The notes under the pieces: model-generated
Databases searched by the model: none
Seen by the model: the letters and a program-made list of their open reading frames with translations, nothing else
What the model was told of the DNA's origin: nothing
NCBI GenBank assembly: GCA_031257735.1
Contig: JAIROC010000211.1
Span: forward strand, 1 to 16,870
Direction: 5' to 3'
Source of the DNA: Bacteroidales bacterium
GTDB taxonomy: Bacteria; Bacteroidota; Bacteroidia; Bacteroidales; WCHB1-69
Length of the DNA stretch: 16,870 bases
Made by a program: the position numbers and the translations under genes
Shown: positions 1 through 7,296 of the stretch, in pieces
Layout: each line of letters opens with the position of its first letter
How positions within the stretch are numbered: the first letter of the stretch is position 1

Positions 1-116
1 TTTCAATTAGTAATGCCCTGTGCTATTGATTGCGGGCTTTCAGCCCTTTACCGTTATTCTCTGATTACAATTATACATTGAAGAAATGAATTTATGCGTT
101 TTCGGACAGACACTAA
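1..116. repeat. Intergenic repeat fragment at left edge of window
   Basis: This stretch lies beyond the stop codon of the minus-strand ATPase gene and shows no coding frame. It contains a small hairpin, GGGCTTTCAGCCC at 34-46 (5-bp stem, 3-nt loop), in a repeat-like context. The reverse complement of its core, GGCTGAAAGCC, closes the window at 16860-16870. I saw no classical terminator with a T run after the ATPase gene. Confidence 0.45.
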
Positions 117-1097
117 TTACCTTTTGTTATTTTTAAAGACATGTAATAATGCTTCTATGGAATGTAATTCCTGCCATGCGGAAGTATTATTTTGACGGAG
201 TAAAAATTGCTGATAATTTGCTATTATCTGAATATTGGCAGTATCTGTTATTTTAATTCCGAAACGATTTAAGGCGCGTATTGTCCATAAAACAGGAAGC
301 TCTTCTCCTGATACCTGCACTTCTAAATCTCCCAATAAATGATGAATAGAAAAATGACCGTCCCGCTTATCAAAATAAAAAGAATTATTGCCAAAAATTT
401 GTTGTAGCTTTCCTGATAACATTAAATCTTCAGGAATACCTGTTTCTATTTTGTGTGGATGTATTAGCCAAATATTATCTGCCATTTGTATCGCCAAATC
501 AAGTTCATGTGTGGAAAGAATAAAAGTCTTGCGCGTATTGACAGAAAGTCTCCGAAGTAGTAACATGATTTCAATTCTGTTAGGCAAGTCTAAGTGAGCG
601 GTAGGTTCGTCGAGCAAAACTAATGGCGTATCTTGCGTTAATGCTTTGGCAATGATTGCACGCTGTTTTTCTCCGTCTGATATTTCATGCAAATAAGCAT
701 TGATTTTTGCAGTTAGATTGACTTGCTCAATGGAGGTCATGATAAAATGCCTGTCTTTTTCGGTCAATGTCCCTATCCAATTTGTATAAGGAAAACGTCC
801 TAAAGAAACAAGGTCGAAAACAGTCATATTATCATCGTCAATGGGGTCTGTCAAGACTAAAGACAACATCATAGAACGTTCATGGTGAGATAATTTTGAA
901 AGCATTTTTTCATTAAAGAAGACATTCCCCTTCAATGGCTTTTGTAATCCTGCCAATGTCCGCAAAAGGGTGGATTTTCCAGAACCGTTTTTCCCTATCA
1001 AACATATCAAATTACCTGATTCGGCAAATAATTCCAAATCTTGCTGTACAATATAACTGCCATATCCTATTGCTAATGAATGAGTGTTTAATAACAT
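117..1097 (-). CDS. ABC transporter ATP-binding protein (FepC/FecE/BtuD type)
   Basis: This is the cytoplasmic ATPase that powers import through the permease encoded just upstream. Residue landmarks are Walker A GKNGSGKST (35-43), signature SDGEKQR (140-146), Walker B LVLLDEPTAHLD (159-170) and the H-loop in STHELD (His197). Two things differ from the textbook protein. The Q-loop glutamine of FepC/BtuD aligns with Thr83 (LVLTDP). The protein is 326 aa where the family is usually about 250-270 aa, with roughly 70 extra C-terminal residues. It starts at ATG 1095-1097, 12 nt after the permease stop, and is the last gene of the three-gene operon. The class (iron-siderophore, heme or cobalamin importer) is clear; the substrate is not, because neither a TonB receptor nor a riboswitch is nearby. 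Confidence 0.9.
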   Translation of the reverse strand: MLLNTHSLAIGYGSYIVQQDLELFAESGNLICLIGKNGSGKSTLLRTLAGLQKPLKGNVFFNEKMLSKLSHHERSMMLSLVLTDPIDDDNMTVFDLVSLGRFPYTNWIGTLTEKDRHFIMTSIEQVNLTAKINAYLHEISDGEKQRAIIAKALTQDTPLVLLDEPTAHLDLPNRIEIMLLLRRLSVNTRKTFILSTHELDLAIQMADNIWLIHPHKIETGIPEDLMLSGKLQQIFGNNSFYFDKRDGHFSIHHLLGDLEVQVSGEELPVLWTIRALNRFGIKITDTANIQIIANYQQFLLRQNNTSAWQELHSIEALLHVFKNNKR

Positions 1098-1109
1098 GCG
1101 TCTTACTTT

Positions 1110-2102
1110 TTATTTTTTATTTTTTAAAATAATCCAGATTACAGCAGGAGCTCCAACCAAAGCGCTGACCGAATTAATAGGCAAAGTATATCCGGGAACA
1201 ACTGACTGAGAAGTAATATCACATAATAAGAGTAAAATACCTCCGCAAAGCAGTGTTGCAGGAATAACAATCTGATGATTGGAAGTATAAAATAACCTGC
1301 GAGCAAAATGAGGTACAGCTATCCCAATAAAGGCAACAGGACCTACAAATGCAGTCGTTGCCCCTGCCAATAACGCAGTTGCAAGAATAATGAGCAGTCG
1401 CGTCTGACGAATAGAAATACCCAAACCCTGCGCATAATTTTCTCCCAACAAAAGACCATTTAATGATTTCTGTATAATCAAAACGATAATGATTCCCACT
1501 ATTATGACAGGAAGCATTACTTTCATATACAACCATGTTACTGCTGCCAAACTGCCAAACGTCCATATTACATATAATTTTAATGAATCGGGGTCGGTAT
1601 AATTTTGTAAGATACCAATCAAGGAAGCTGCAATTTGCCCAAGCATGATACCCACAAGTAACAGAGATACTGCCTGACGTACTTTAAATGAGACAACAAG
1701 TACTAACAATAATGTTACAATGGCGCCGGTAACAGCCGCAATAATTAATCCCCACCCGCTTTGCGTCAAAGCAAATGGGAGAAAAGTACTTGCCATCAAA
1801 AAAATAGCAACACCCAAGCCAGAACCAGAACTTATTCCCAATACATAAGGCTCTGCAAGCGGATTACGAAAAAGCGTTTGCATAATCAATCCCGCTAAAG
1901 AAATAGCAGCCCCCGTTACAAGGGCTGTAATGGCTTTAGGGAGACGAAAATTTAATATTATATATTGATATGTCTCATGGGTATTATCAAATAAAGCGGA
2001 AAACGGAATGAAAAACCCCCCGAAAAGAATATCCAACAAAAACAAGATAATACACAAAATGGATAAGATAATAAATAAGACACTGTTTCGCGAAAAAGAC
2101 AT
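1110..2102 (-). CDS. ABC transporter permease, FecCD/BtuC family
   Basis: This is the inner-membrane permease of a type II ABC importer, normally a homodimer with about ten helices per subunit. The 330-aa length is typical. The family signature follows the second helix: AGLIMQTLFRNPLAEPYVLG and a small-residue stretch ISSGSGLG. Near the C terminus, FVGPVAFIGIAVPHFARRL is the usual coupling region that contacts the ATPase. Hydrophobic segments cover nearly the whole protein. It starts at ATG 2100-2102, only 3 nt after the binding-protein stop, so translation is probably coupled. The family is certain; substrate (ferric siderophore, heme or cobalamin) cannot be decided from this subunit. Confidence 0.92.
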   Translation of the reverse strand: MSFSRNSVLFIILSILCIILFLLDILFGGFFIPFSALFDNTHETYQYIILNFRLPKAITALVTGAAISLAGLIMQTLFRNPLAEPYVLGISSGSGLGVAIFLMASTFLPFALTQSGWGLIIAAVTGAIVTLLLVLVVSFKVRQAVSLLLVGIMLGQIAASLIGILQNYTDPDSLKLYVIWTFGSLAAVTWLYMKVMLPVIIVGIIIVLIIQKSLNGLLLGENYAQGLGISIRQTRLLIILATALLAGATTAFVGPVAFIGIAVPHFARRLFYTSNHQIVIPATLLCGGILLLLCDITSQSVVPGYTLPINSVSALVGAPAVIWIILKNKK

Positions 2103-2105
2103 AAT

Positions 2106-3248
2106 CTATTTTAACTGCTTGATATAAAAAGGACGATAATCAGGTAACAATTCAGGATACAACGCCCAGATAACATCCGATAAAACCACATCAGGATGAG
2201 TTATCCCACTCTCCCAAAAGTCATTTGCTCCCTGTTTGTTTGAACGCGCATTAAAATTGTATACACGATTATTTTTAACCGCATCAAACAAGCCATGACG
2301 CTGGTCTTGCATAAGCAATTCTTCTATGGAATTTGCCTGTGCGTTCAGCCATACATCTGCGTGTTGCTGATGCAGTAATACGGTTTCAAAACTCAAAGGT
2401 AAACTGCCTGTGGTCGTATCATTCGAATAATAATAATCGCCGCCTGCATCAGTATAGAGTTTGCTCATAAATACTTTTCCCGAAGGCATGTACCATGTCC
2501 CCTTAAAGTTTCCGCCTGAAATAATACTCTGTTTTTTTGTTACTTTGTTTGCCAGAGTTTTTAGCTGTATATAGTTATTTTCTATTATGTTGAAAATACT
2601 GTCGGCAAAGTTTTCTTTATCATAGAAAGCGGCAATGAATTTAATCCATTCCGCTCTTGCCAATAATGATGTTTCTGTCCATTCATTGTTATAAATCAAT
2701 TTCACGCCAGCGCTCTGCAATCGACGGGTATTTTCATCTCTGTTGTTGTTATAAGAGGTAATCATCAATGCTTCGGGATTTAATAAGAGTAAGGTTTCAA
2801 AATTAATTCTAAAGGCGTCTCCCAGATTTGTCAGTTTTCCTTTTTGATACAGCGTTTGCAATGTTTCATTGTAGATAAGTTCTGGGGTAGTAGCTCCTTT
2901 TACCGTTGAAAGAACGCCAAGAAGATTTAAAACCTCAATGTATGTACAGGATGTTATTCCCAATACATTCAAAGGCGTTTGCAAACGAATGCCGTCTTGG
3001 GGCGTCTGTACGGAATTATCCGAAACCAAATAATATATCCCTAAAGTAGATGTCTTTTCCCACGGATTAAATACTTCTATCCGTTTGTAGTCCGGAAAAT
3101 AAGAAATGGTAAATCCTGTAGCGTATTTTATCAATAAAGATGAATCGGAAGTAGGAACAGAAATTTCATTCTCCTTAAAATTACAGGAAGGCGTCATCAA
3201 TAGAATGACAAAGATACTGACAATAATAATAGTAATCTGTTTTTGCAT
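2106..3248 (-). CDS. ABC transporter substrate-binding lipoprotein (BtuF/FecB-like)
   Basis: This is the periplasmic binding protein that delivers substrate to the permease. The N terminus is a hydrophobic signal (about residues 4-19) ending in LMTPSC, with Cys22 the likely lipidated residue; the box is imperfect but acceptable for this phylum. The mature part reads as a type III periplasmic-binding fold: the first lobe contains LNLLGVLSTVKGAT and the linker region ETLLLLNPEALMITS. The second half holds GTWYMPSGKVFMSKL, DAGGDYYY, GSLPLSFETV, ADVWLN and NDFWESGITHPDVVLSD, a run I associate with Bacteroidota siderophore/cobalamin-type binding proteins. It is the first gene of the operon, with a -7 box at 3265-3272 only about 16 nt upstream of the ATG. 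The ligand is unknown. Confidence 0.88.
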   Translation of the reverse strand: MQKQITIIIVSIFVILLMTPSCNFKENEISVPTSDSSLLIKYATGFTISYFPDYKRIEVFNPWEKTSTLGIYYLVSDNSVQTPQDGIRLQTPLNVLGITSCTYIEVLNLLGVLSTVKGATTPELIYNETLQTLYQKGKLTNLGDAFRINFETLLLLNPEALMITSYNNNRDENTRRLQSAGVKLIYNNEWTETSLLARAEWIKFIAAFYDKENFADSIFNIIENNYIQLKTLANKVTKKQSIISGGNFKGTWYMPSGKVFMSKLYTDAGGDYYYSNDTTTGSLPLSFETVLLHQQHADVWLNAQANSIEELLMQDQRHGLFDAVKNNRVYNFNARSNKQGANDFWESGITHPDVVLSDVIWALYPELLPDYRPFYIKQLK

Positions 3249-3264
3249 AGGTAAAAATATTTTG

Positions 3265-3272
3265 CAAAGGTA
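3265..3272 (-). promoter_or_regulatory. Promoter -7 box for the ABC importer operon
   Basis: On the minus strand this reads TACCTTTG followed by CA, an exact match to the Bacteroidota -7 consensus TAnnTTTG. It lies between the birA stop (3298) and the binding-protein ATG (3248). The resulting 5' leader is at most about 15 nt, too short for a cobalamin riboswitch. The -33 region is weak. Confidence 0.7.
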
Positions 3273-3297
3273 CTAAATTAAATAGTGTCTAACTATC

Positions 3298-4062
3298 TTA
3301 ACTGTTCACAGGAGGACAATAAACAATTTCATTGAAAGCGCAGGAGTATTGGGTATTGTTTTTGTCGGACAATTGTAACAATCCTTTTTCATCCACCCCT
3401 GTTATTTTCAATGACATTGGAGTATCGGAAAAGGCAGGCAATATGTAATCGGAAAATTTTCCCAGACGGTATAAAGAATTTTCATAACATTTTTCCAGAA
3501 AGTAAGGAGGAATTTTTTCTATTAACTTTATTGTACTGATAAGTTTTTTTCTGCAAAATGTAATATCATATTCCTGTCCTGTTTCCAAAGACAGAGAAGT
3601 TGGATTGGGTAGTGTATCAGGGAAAACTGTTTGATTGATATTCATTCCAATGCCGACAATGGTGCAGTATAGAAATTCTCCCTTAATGAAATGTTCAATG
3701 AGAATACCTGCTATTTTTTTATCTCCTACATATATATCATTGGGCCACTTGATACGGACATCGGAAATGGAAAATGTATCTTTCAACAGTACTGATATGC
3801 CCATTGAAACATATTGACAAACACGAAACTGATCTGAAGGATGAATACAGGGATATAATAAAAGACTTAAGAGCAAATTTTTTCCTGTTTCACTTTCCCA
3901 TTTTTTATTTTGTCTTCCATGTCCCTCTTCCTGTTGGTCGGCTGTAACGGCAAAAAAAGGCGGAAAGAACATGGGTAAAAGTTCTGGCGTATGTCTCTTG
4001 ATTTGGTCTTTTAAATATATATTGGTAGAAGGTATACTTTTAAAATGTAAATGTGTTTTCAT
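3298..4062 (-). CDS. birA: Biotin--[acetyl-CoA-carboxylase] ligase, no DNA-binding domain
   Basis: This enzyme activates biotin with ATP and transfers it to the target lysine of the acetyl-CoA carboxylase biotin carrier protein in the cytoplasm. With the ATG at 4060-4062 the protein is 254 aa. Catalytic landmarks are the biotin/adenylate loop GHGRQNKKW (47-55), KWPNDIYVGDKKIAGILIE (105-123) and GIGMNIN (137-143). The N-terminal helix-turn-helix of the E. coli repressor form is absent, so this is a monofunctional ligase. The frame stays open to a TTG at 4086, but a -7 box (4084-4091) overlaps that codon, so transcription must start downstream of it; I therefore chose the ATG at 4062. It is separately transcribed from its neighbours. 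Confidence 0.92.
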   Translation of the reverse strand: MKTHLHFKSIPSTNIYLKDQIKRHTPELLPMFFPPFFAVTADQQEEGHGRQNKKWESETGKNLLLSLLLYPCIHPSDQFRVCQYVSMGISVLLKDTFSISDVRIKWPNDIYVGDKKIAGILIEHFIKGEFLYCTIVGIGMNINQTVFPDTLPNPTSLSLETGQEYDITFCRKKLISTIKLIEKIPPYFLEKCYENSLYRLGKFSDYILPAFSDTPMSLKITGVDEKGLLQLSDKNNTQYSCAFNEIVYCPPVNS

Positions 4063-4083
4063 AAATGAATATTTAGAATGCTG

Positions 4084-4091
4084 CAAAGTTA
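4084..4091 (-). promoter_or_regulatory. Promoter -7 box for birA
   Basis: The minus strand reads TAACTTTG followed by CA, matching TAnnTTTG. It lies 22 nt upstream of the ATG at 4062 and rules out the upstream TTG as start codon. I could not see a convincing -33 element. Repeat DNA begins roughly 15 bases further upstream. Confidence 0.65.
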
Positions 4092-4099
4092 CACAATTA

Positions 4100-4346
4100 T
4101 TTCTATAGAGAATACAGAGTTAGGCTGACGCAAACTAAAATAACTCATAACTCATAACTCATAATTTCTTAGATTGATATTGTCGCAAATAAAACTTGGC
4201 ATTGACTGAAAGTCTCGCAGGGACAACACTTTATTAACCGTAGACTTCAGTCTACGGACAACGAAATATCGGCAACCAAGCCCCGCAGGGATGGAACTTT
4301 TATTTATATCTTAGACCCACAACTATTGATTTCCTAACGCTATGCA
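4100..4346. repeat. Composite intergenic repeat region between vanZ-family gene and birA
   Basis: No gene is visible here. The stretch is a string of repeat modules: agagaatacagag (4107-4119), similar to 8321-8333; GGCTGACGCA (4123-4132), also found at 8384, 9750 and 12959; three CTCATAA heptamers (4144-4164), which are TTATGAG on the other strand; and two imperfect direct copies sharing CGCAGGGA (4211-4236 and 4279-4302). The two copies flank a hairpin, CCGTAGACT/AGTCTACGG (4238-4257). The hairpin could act as a bidirectional terminator, but there is no T run. Confidence 0.65.
4238..4257. repeat. Perfect 9-bp inverted repeat (hairpin)
   Basis: CCGTAGACT and AGTCTACGG are separated by TC, so the arms can pair as a stem of eight or nine base pairs. 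The hairpin sits between two imperfect direct repeats. It reads equally well from either strand and is not followed by a T tract. Confidence 0.6.
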
Positions 4347-4760
4347 TTAGATTTTTGGGGGCAAAGTTTGCTCTTTCTTTCTATTGCGTAATTTGGGTTT
4401 AAAGAACAACAAACATCCTAATATTGCGCCAATAGTATTCGCATAAAAGTCATAGATATTTCCGTCCCTTCCGATATTCAGGATATATTGTAAATATTCT
4501 GTGCATCCTCCATAGAAAATAGAAATGATAAGCGTTATCAAATAATGTTTTTGGGGAATAACAAACACACACACTTTAGCAAACCCTCTCAAAAGAAAGA
4601 AACTAAAAATGCCAAACAATATCAGGTGAGTAATTTTATCCCATTGCAACCAATCAGAAAAAGTGCGTATATGCGGAATAAAATTCCCCGGCGTCAATAC
4701 CACTCCCAGAATAAAAATCCCCCAAATAAAAGCAGGGAAAAAATATCGTATGCGTTTCAT
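4347..4760 (-). CDS. VanZ-family membrane protein
   Basis: This is a 137-aa integral membrane protein with four predicted hydrophobic segments: an N-terminal one after MKRIRYFF; one in the middle (ITHLILFGIFSFFLLRGFA); one around LITLIISIFYGGCTEYLQY; and a last one, YANTIGAILGCLLFF. The pattern D-K-x-x-H in the middle followed by G-x-x-x-E-x-x-Q and D-x-x-x-N-x-x-G near the end is typical of the VanZ-like family, whose biochemical role is not well defined. The ATG at 4758-4760 is preferred over an in-frame TTG at 4769. It lies downstream of gcvH in the same orientation, an arrangement I have seen in other Bacteroidota, but a 148-bp gap and a candidate promoter suggest its own transcript. Confidence 0.78.
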   Translation of the reverse strand: MKRIRYFFPAFIWGIFILGVVLTPGNFIPHIRTFSDWLQWDKITHLILFGIFSFFLLRGFAKVCVFVIPQKHYLITLIISIFYGGCTEYLQYILNIGRDGNIYDFYANTIGAILGCLLFFKPKLRNRKKEQTLPPKI

Positions 4761-4806
4761 CCAATACAAAAAAAAGGAAGTTCTCTAAAAAGTATACTCA
4801 TCAATA

Positions 4807-4814
4807 CAAACTTA
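4807..4814 (-). promoter_or_regulatory. Possible promoter -7 box for vanZ-family gene
   Basis: The minus strand reads TAAGTTTG, matching TAnnTTTG, but without the CA seen after the other boxes. A TTG on the same strand at 4834-4836 lies 19 nt upstream, the expected spacing for a -33 element. The leader would be about 45 nt. Weaker than the others in this window. Confidence 0.45.
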
Positions 4815-4851
4815 CCCATTAATAGTTTCAAAACAAGACGTCAGCTACTTG

Positions 4852-4880
4852 TTTTCGGAAACTAAATGTCTTTTCGGAAA
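4852..4880. repeat. Short direct repeat TTTTCGGAAA
   Basis: TTTTCGGAAA occurs at 4852-4861 and again at 4871-4880 in the gap between gcvH and the vanZ-family gene. Each copy is nearly palindromic. The role is unknown; it might contribute to a terminator for gcvH. Confidence 0.4.
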
Positions 4881-4908
4881 ACTTCCTAAACCTGTACCTG
4901 ATTAGATT

Positions 4909-5292
4909 TTATAATCCAATCAGTTGTTTGTACTGGTCGGGCGTCAGTAAAGAATCTACTTCCGAAATATCGGTAACTTTGATCTTAATAATCCAACCAT
5001 TGCCATAAGGGTCTGCATTAATCAATGCAGGATCACCATCAATCATTTCATTAATGGCTATTACTTCCCCCCCAACAGGCATAAACAGGTCGGAAACAGT
5101 TTTAACCGCTTCTATCGAACCAAATACTTCTTCTTGACTCAATGTTGTCCCAACTTCGGAAGGAATATCAACATAAACAATATCTCCGAGTTCATGTTGT
5201 GCATAGTCTGTTATACCGATGTATGCTTCTTCACCTTCCATTCTAATCCATTCATGGTCTTTTGTGTACTTTAGATTTTCTAATACATTCAT
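4909..5292 (-). CDS. gcvH: Glycine cleavage system H protein
   Basis: This is the lipoylated carrier that shuttles the aminomethyl group between the P, T and L proteins during glycine decarboxylation in the cytoplasm. It is 127 aa, the usual length. The start is typical (YTKDHEWIRMEGEEAYIGIT), and the lipoyl-attachment site is IEAVKTVSDLFMP with Lys64 as modified residue, followed by the conserved NADPYGNGWIIKI. It starts at ATG 5290-5292 and has its own promoter at 5387-5394, giving a leader of about 90 nt that contains an inverted repeat. The P, T and L genes are not in the window. Confidence 0.97.
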   Translation of the reverse strand: MNVLENLKYTKDHEWIRMEGEEAYIGITDYAQHELGDIVYVDIPSEVGTTLSQEEVFGSIEAVKTVSDLFMPVGGEVIAINEMIDGDPALINADPYGNGWIIKIKVTDISEVDSLLTPDQYKQLIGL

Positions 5293-5350
5293 TGTTGAAA
5301 ATGTTAAAATAGTTATTAGTTTACTTTAAATAATTATCTGAAATATACCA

Positions 5351-5374
5351 TATGTGATAGTTTTTTCTCACATA
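5351..5374. promoter_or_regulatory. Inverted repeat in the gcvH leader
   Basis: TATGTGA (5351-5357) and TCACATA (5368-5374) are perfect 7-bp arms separated by 10 nt. The pair lies between the gcvH -7 box and its ATG, downstream of the expected transcription start. It may be a leader hairpin or a binding site for a dimeric regulator; the sequence does not say which. Confidence 0.4.
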
Positions 5375-5386
5375 AAATATTCGCGG

Positions 5387-5394
5387 CAAAAGTA
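5387..5394 (-). promoter_or_regulatory. Promoter -7 box for gcvH
   Basis: The minus strand reads TACTTTTG followed by CC, matching TAnnTTTG. It sits just past the coaE stop codon, so gcvH is transcribed independently of the upstream operon. Confidence 0.65.
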
Positions 5395-5416
5395 CAATTT
5401 TTTTTATTATCATATA

Positions 5417-6016
5417 TTAGATATTGAATTTATTTTTGCACGCCAAATCTTGATGTATTGCAATTATTTGTGGCGTAATCAGATGAACTTCATCATTTAT
5501 AATCGTATAATCAGGTTTTGTATCCTCATTATTTGACGAAGATTGTATATTAAGTTTTTGTTTCACATCATCCGAAAGCGTATTATCTCTTTTGATTACC
5601 CTGTCAATAATAAGATGAGCAGGCGCTTCCACAAATATGATTTTATCAAACAAGTGAGTTAATTTACAGGAATATAAAACAGCCGATTCAAACAAAATAT
5701 AAGGATGATTTGCATACTGTTTGTGCCATTGTTCAAAATGCTCCTCTACCAAAGGATGAATTATTTTATTCAATTCTTGTAATAAGGCAACATTATTAAA
5801 GACGATGCGTGCAAGTTGTTTTTTATCGACCTCATTTGTTTCTGTAAAGATTTCTTTGCCGAAGATAACAGATAAACTGTCTTTTATATTTTGATGTTCA
5901 TAGTGTTTTTTAGCTTCGTAGTCGCTATAATATACAGGAACTCCCAGATGTTCAAAAATGCGACATGATATTGTCTTTCCCGAACCTATATTTCCTGTAA
6001 TCCCTACTTTAAACAT
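5417..6016 (-). CDS. coaE: Dephospho-CoA kinase
   Basis: This enzyme carries out the last step of coenzyme A synthesis, ATP-dependent phosphorylation of the 3'-hydroxyl of dephospho-CoA. At 199 aa it has the usual length. The N terminus MFKVGITGNIGSGKT holds the P-loop (residues 8-15). It is followed by VYYSDYEAK, where most homologues have D-A-D in the substrate-binding motif; here Ser-Asp replaces the first two. The later landmarks IIHPLVEEHF and ESAVLYSCKLTHLFDKIIFVEAP are standard for the CoA-binding and lid regions. It starts at ATG 6014-6016, 9 nt after cvpA, and is the last gene of the mlaE-mlaF-cvpA-coaE operon. Confidence 0.95.
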   Translation of the reverse strand: MFKVGITGNIGSGKTISCRIFEHLGVPVYYSDYEAKKHYEHQNIKDSLSVIFGKEIFTETNEVDKKQLARIVFNNVALLQELNKIIHPLVEEHFEQWHKQYANHPYILFESAVLYSCKLTHLFDKIIFVEAPAHLIIDRVIKRDNTLSDDVKQKLNIQSSSNNEDTKPDYTIINDEVHLITPQIIAIHQDLACKNKFNI

Positions 6017-6025
6017 GACTGTAAT

Positions 6026-6532
6026 TTATTTTTTCTTTTCATCAGAAAATAACTCACTTTCTTTTAGCTTCGCAAATTGAGGAAGTACAATTTTTGCAAC
6101 CGTTACAGATGGCGAATAGAAAAAAGAACTTTTTTTATGCTCTGCTGTTAATATTTTCCCGTCCACATCAATATTCGAGATAAGATAAAATATTATTCCA
6201 ATAAACAACAATACCTTAAGTCCACCAAATATTAACCCAAACATCTTGTCGATAAACTCTGGCAAAACAAAATTAAAGATGGATTTACATATCTTCCCAA
6301 TAATTAAAACAATCACAAAGCCAATAATAAATGTAATTCCTGCCGCTAATAACCACTTGGTTTCGCCTGACCAATGAAAAACAGAACAAGTATAATCTGT
6401 AAAATAAACAGTAGCCCACCCGCCAACGATAAGCGCTAAAAAAGAAAAAATTCCATCCAGCAATCCTTTTCTAAAACCTTTAATCGCAAACCAAATAATC
6501 GCAATTAAAATAATAACATCAACTATTCTCAT
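6026..6532 (-). CDS. CvpA family membrane protein
   Basis: This is a 168-aa inner-membrane protein. The first segment, MRIVDVIILIAIIWFAIKGFRKGLLDGIFSFLALIVGGWA, has the D-x-x-I...G-x-x-K-G pattern typical of CvpA/colicin V production proteins. Two more hydrophobic segments follow (about 63-90 and 105-122), then a soluble tail ending in a charged stretch. The family is found near cell-envelope and biosynthesis genes, but its mechanism is poorly defined. Its start codon overlaps the mlaF stop by one base (TAATG on the minus strand), which implies translational coupling. Confidence 0.88.
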   Translation of the reverse strand: MRIVDVIILIAIIWFAIKGFRKGLLDGIFSFLALIVGGWATVYFTDYTCSVFHWSGETKWLLAAGITFIIGFVIVLIIGKICKSIFNFVLPEFIDKMFGLIFGGLKVLLFIGIIFYLISNIDVDGKILTAEHKKSSFFYSPSVTVAKIVLPQFAKLKESELFSDEKKK

Positions 6533-7293
6533 TATTCTCTTATAGTACGTTTATACATTTCTTGAGCATATCTAGAAGCATATATAAAATCATGAACTTC
6601 TTTATTATCTGTCTTCAATATTTCATTGTTAGAACCGCTCCACCATAATTTTCCCTCATAGATAAAAGAAACCGTGTCTCCAATTTCCATTACAGAATTC
6701 ATATCATGGGTGTTTATAACGGTAGTAATTCCAAATTCTTTTGTGATTTCATAAATTAACTGATCAATGATTAAAGAAGTTTTAGGGTCAAGTCCCGAAT
6801 TAGGTTCGTCGCAAAACAGGTATTTCGGATTTAAGGCAATTGCCCGTGCTATTGCTACTCTTTTTTTCATCCCGCCACTCAAGTGAGAAGGATAAAGATG
6901 ATTGACATTATCCAAATTAACCCGTTGCAGACAAAAATTTACCCGTTCTTCTTTTTCCGACAGGCTCTTATTGGTAAACATCGTTAAAGGAAACATTACA
7001 TTTTCCGTTACCGTCATCGAATCAAACAAAGCCGCCCCTTGAAAAAGAACCCCCATCTCCTGCAGTATGAAATTACGGTCTTCCTTACTCATTTGCGCAA
7101 AATTGCGATCATTATACAGAATAGAACCTTTCTCGGCAACATATAACCCTATCAGACATTTCATTAATACTGTTTTTCCTGAACCGCTTTGTCCAATAAT
7201 GAGATTTGTTTTTCCAGATACAAACTCAAGTGAAATATCATGCAATATCTCCCGTCCATTAAAATATTTGTACAAATGTGAAACCTTTATCAT
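6532..7293 (-). CDS. mlaF: Phospholipid-transport ABC ATPase, MlaF-like
   Basis: This is the cytoplasmic ATPase of an MCE-type lipid transporter that moves phospholipids between inner and outer membranes. In its 253 aa the motifs run in order: Walker A GQSGSGKT (34-41), Q-loop MGVLFQGAALFDSMTV (Gln85), signature LSGGMKKR (138-145), Walker B YLFCDEPNSGLDP (158-170) and H-loop NTHDMNS (His196). The Q-loop context and signature are characteristic of the MlaF/Ttg2A family rather than of general importers. It starts at ATG 7291-7293, 3 nt after mlaE. No MlaD (MCE-domain) gene accompanies it. Confidence 0.93.
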   Translation of the reverse strand: MIKVSHLYKYFNGREILHDISLEFVSGKTNLIIGQSGSGKTVLMKCLIGLYVAEKGSILYNDRNFAQMSKEDRNFILQEMGVLFQGAALFDSMTVTENVMFPLTMFTNKSLSEKEERVNFCLQRVNLDNVNHLYPSHLSGGMKKRVAIARAIALNPKYLFCDEPNSGLDPKTSLIIDQLIYEITKEFGITTVINTHDMNSVMEIGDTVSFIYEGKLWWSGSNNEILKTDNKEVHDFIYASRYAQEMYKRTIRE

Positions 7294-7296
7294 AAG

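Noticed and set aside
3249..3297. Cobalamin riboswitch upstream of the importer operon
   Set aside because: Only 49 bases separate birA from the binding-protein gene and a -7 box occupies part of them, so there is no room for the roughly 200-nt element.
4545..4865. Open frame of 106 codons on the plus strand
   Set aside because: It lies antisense to the VanZ-family gene, whose product has clear membrane-family features, and the frame's own product is a low-complexity basic sequence.
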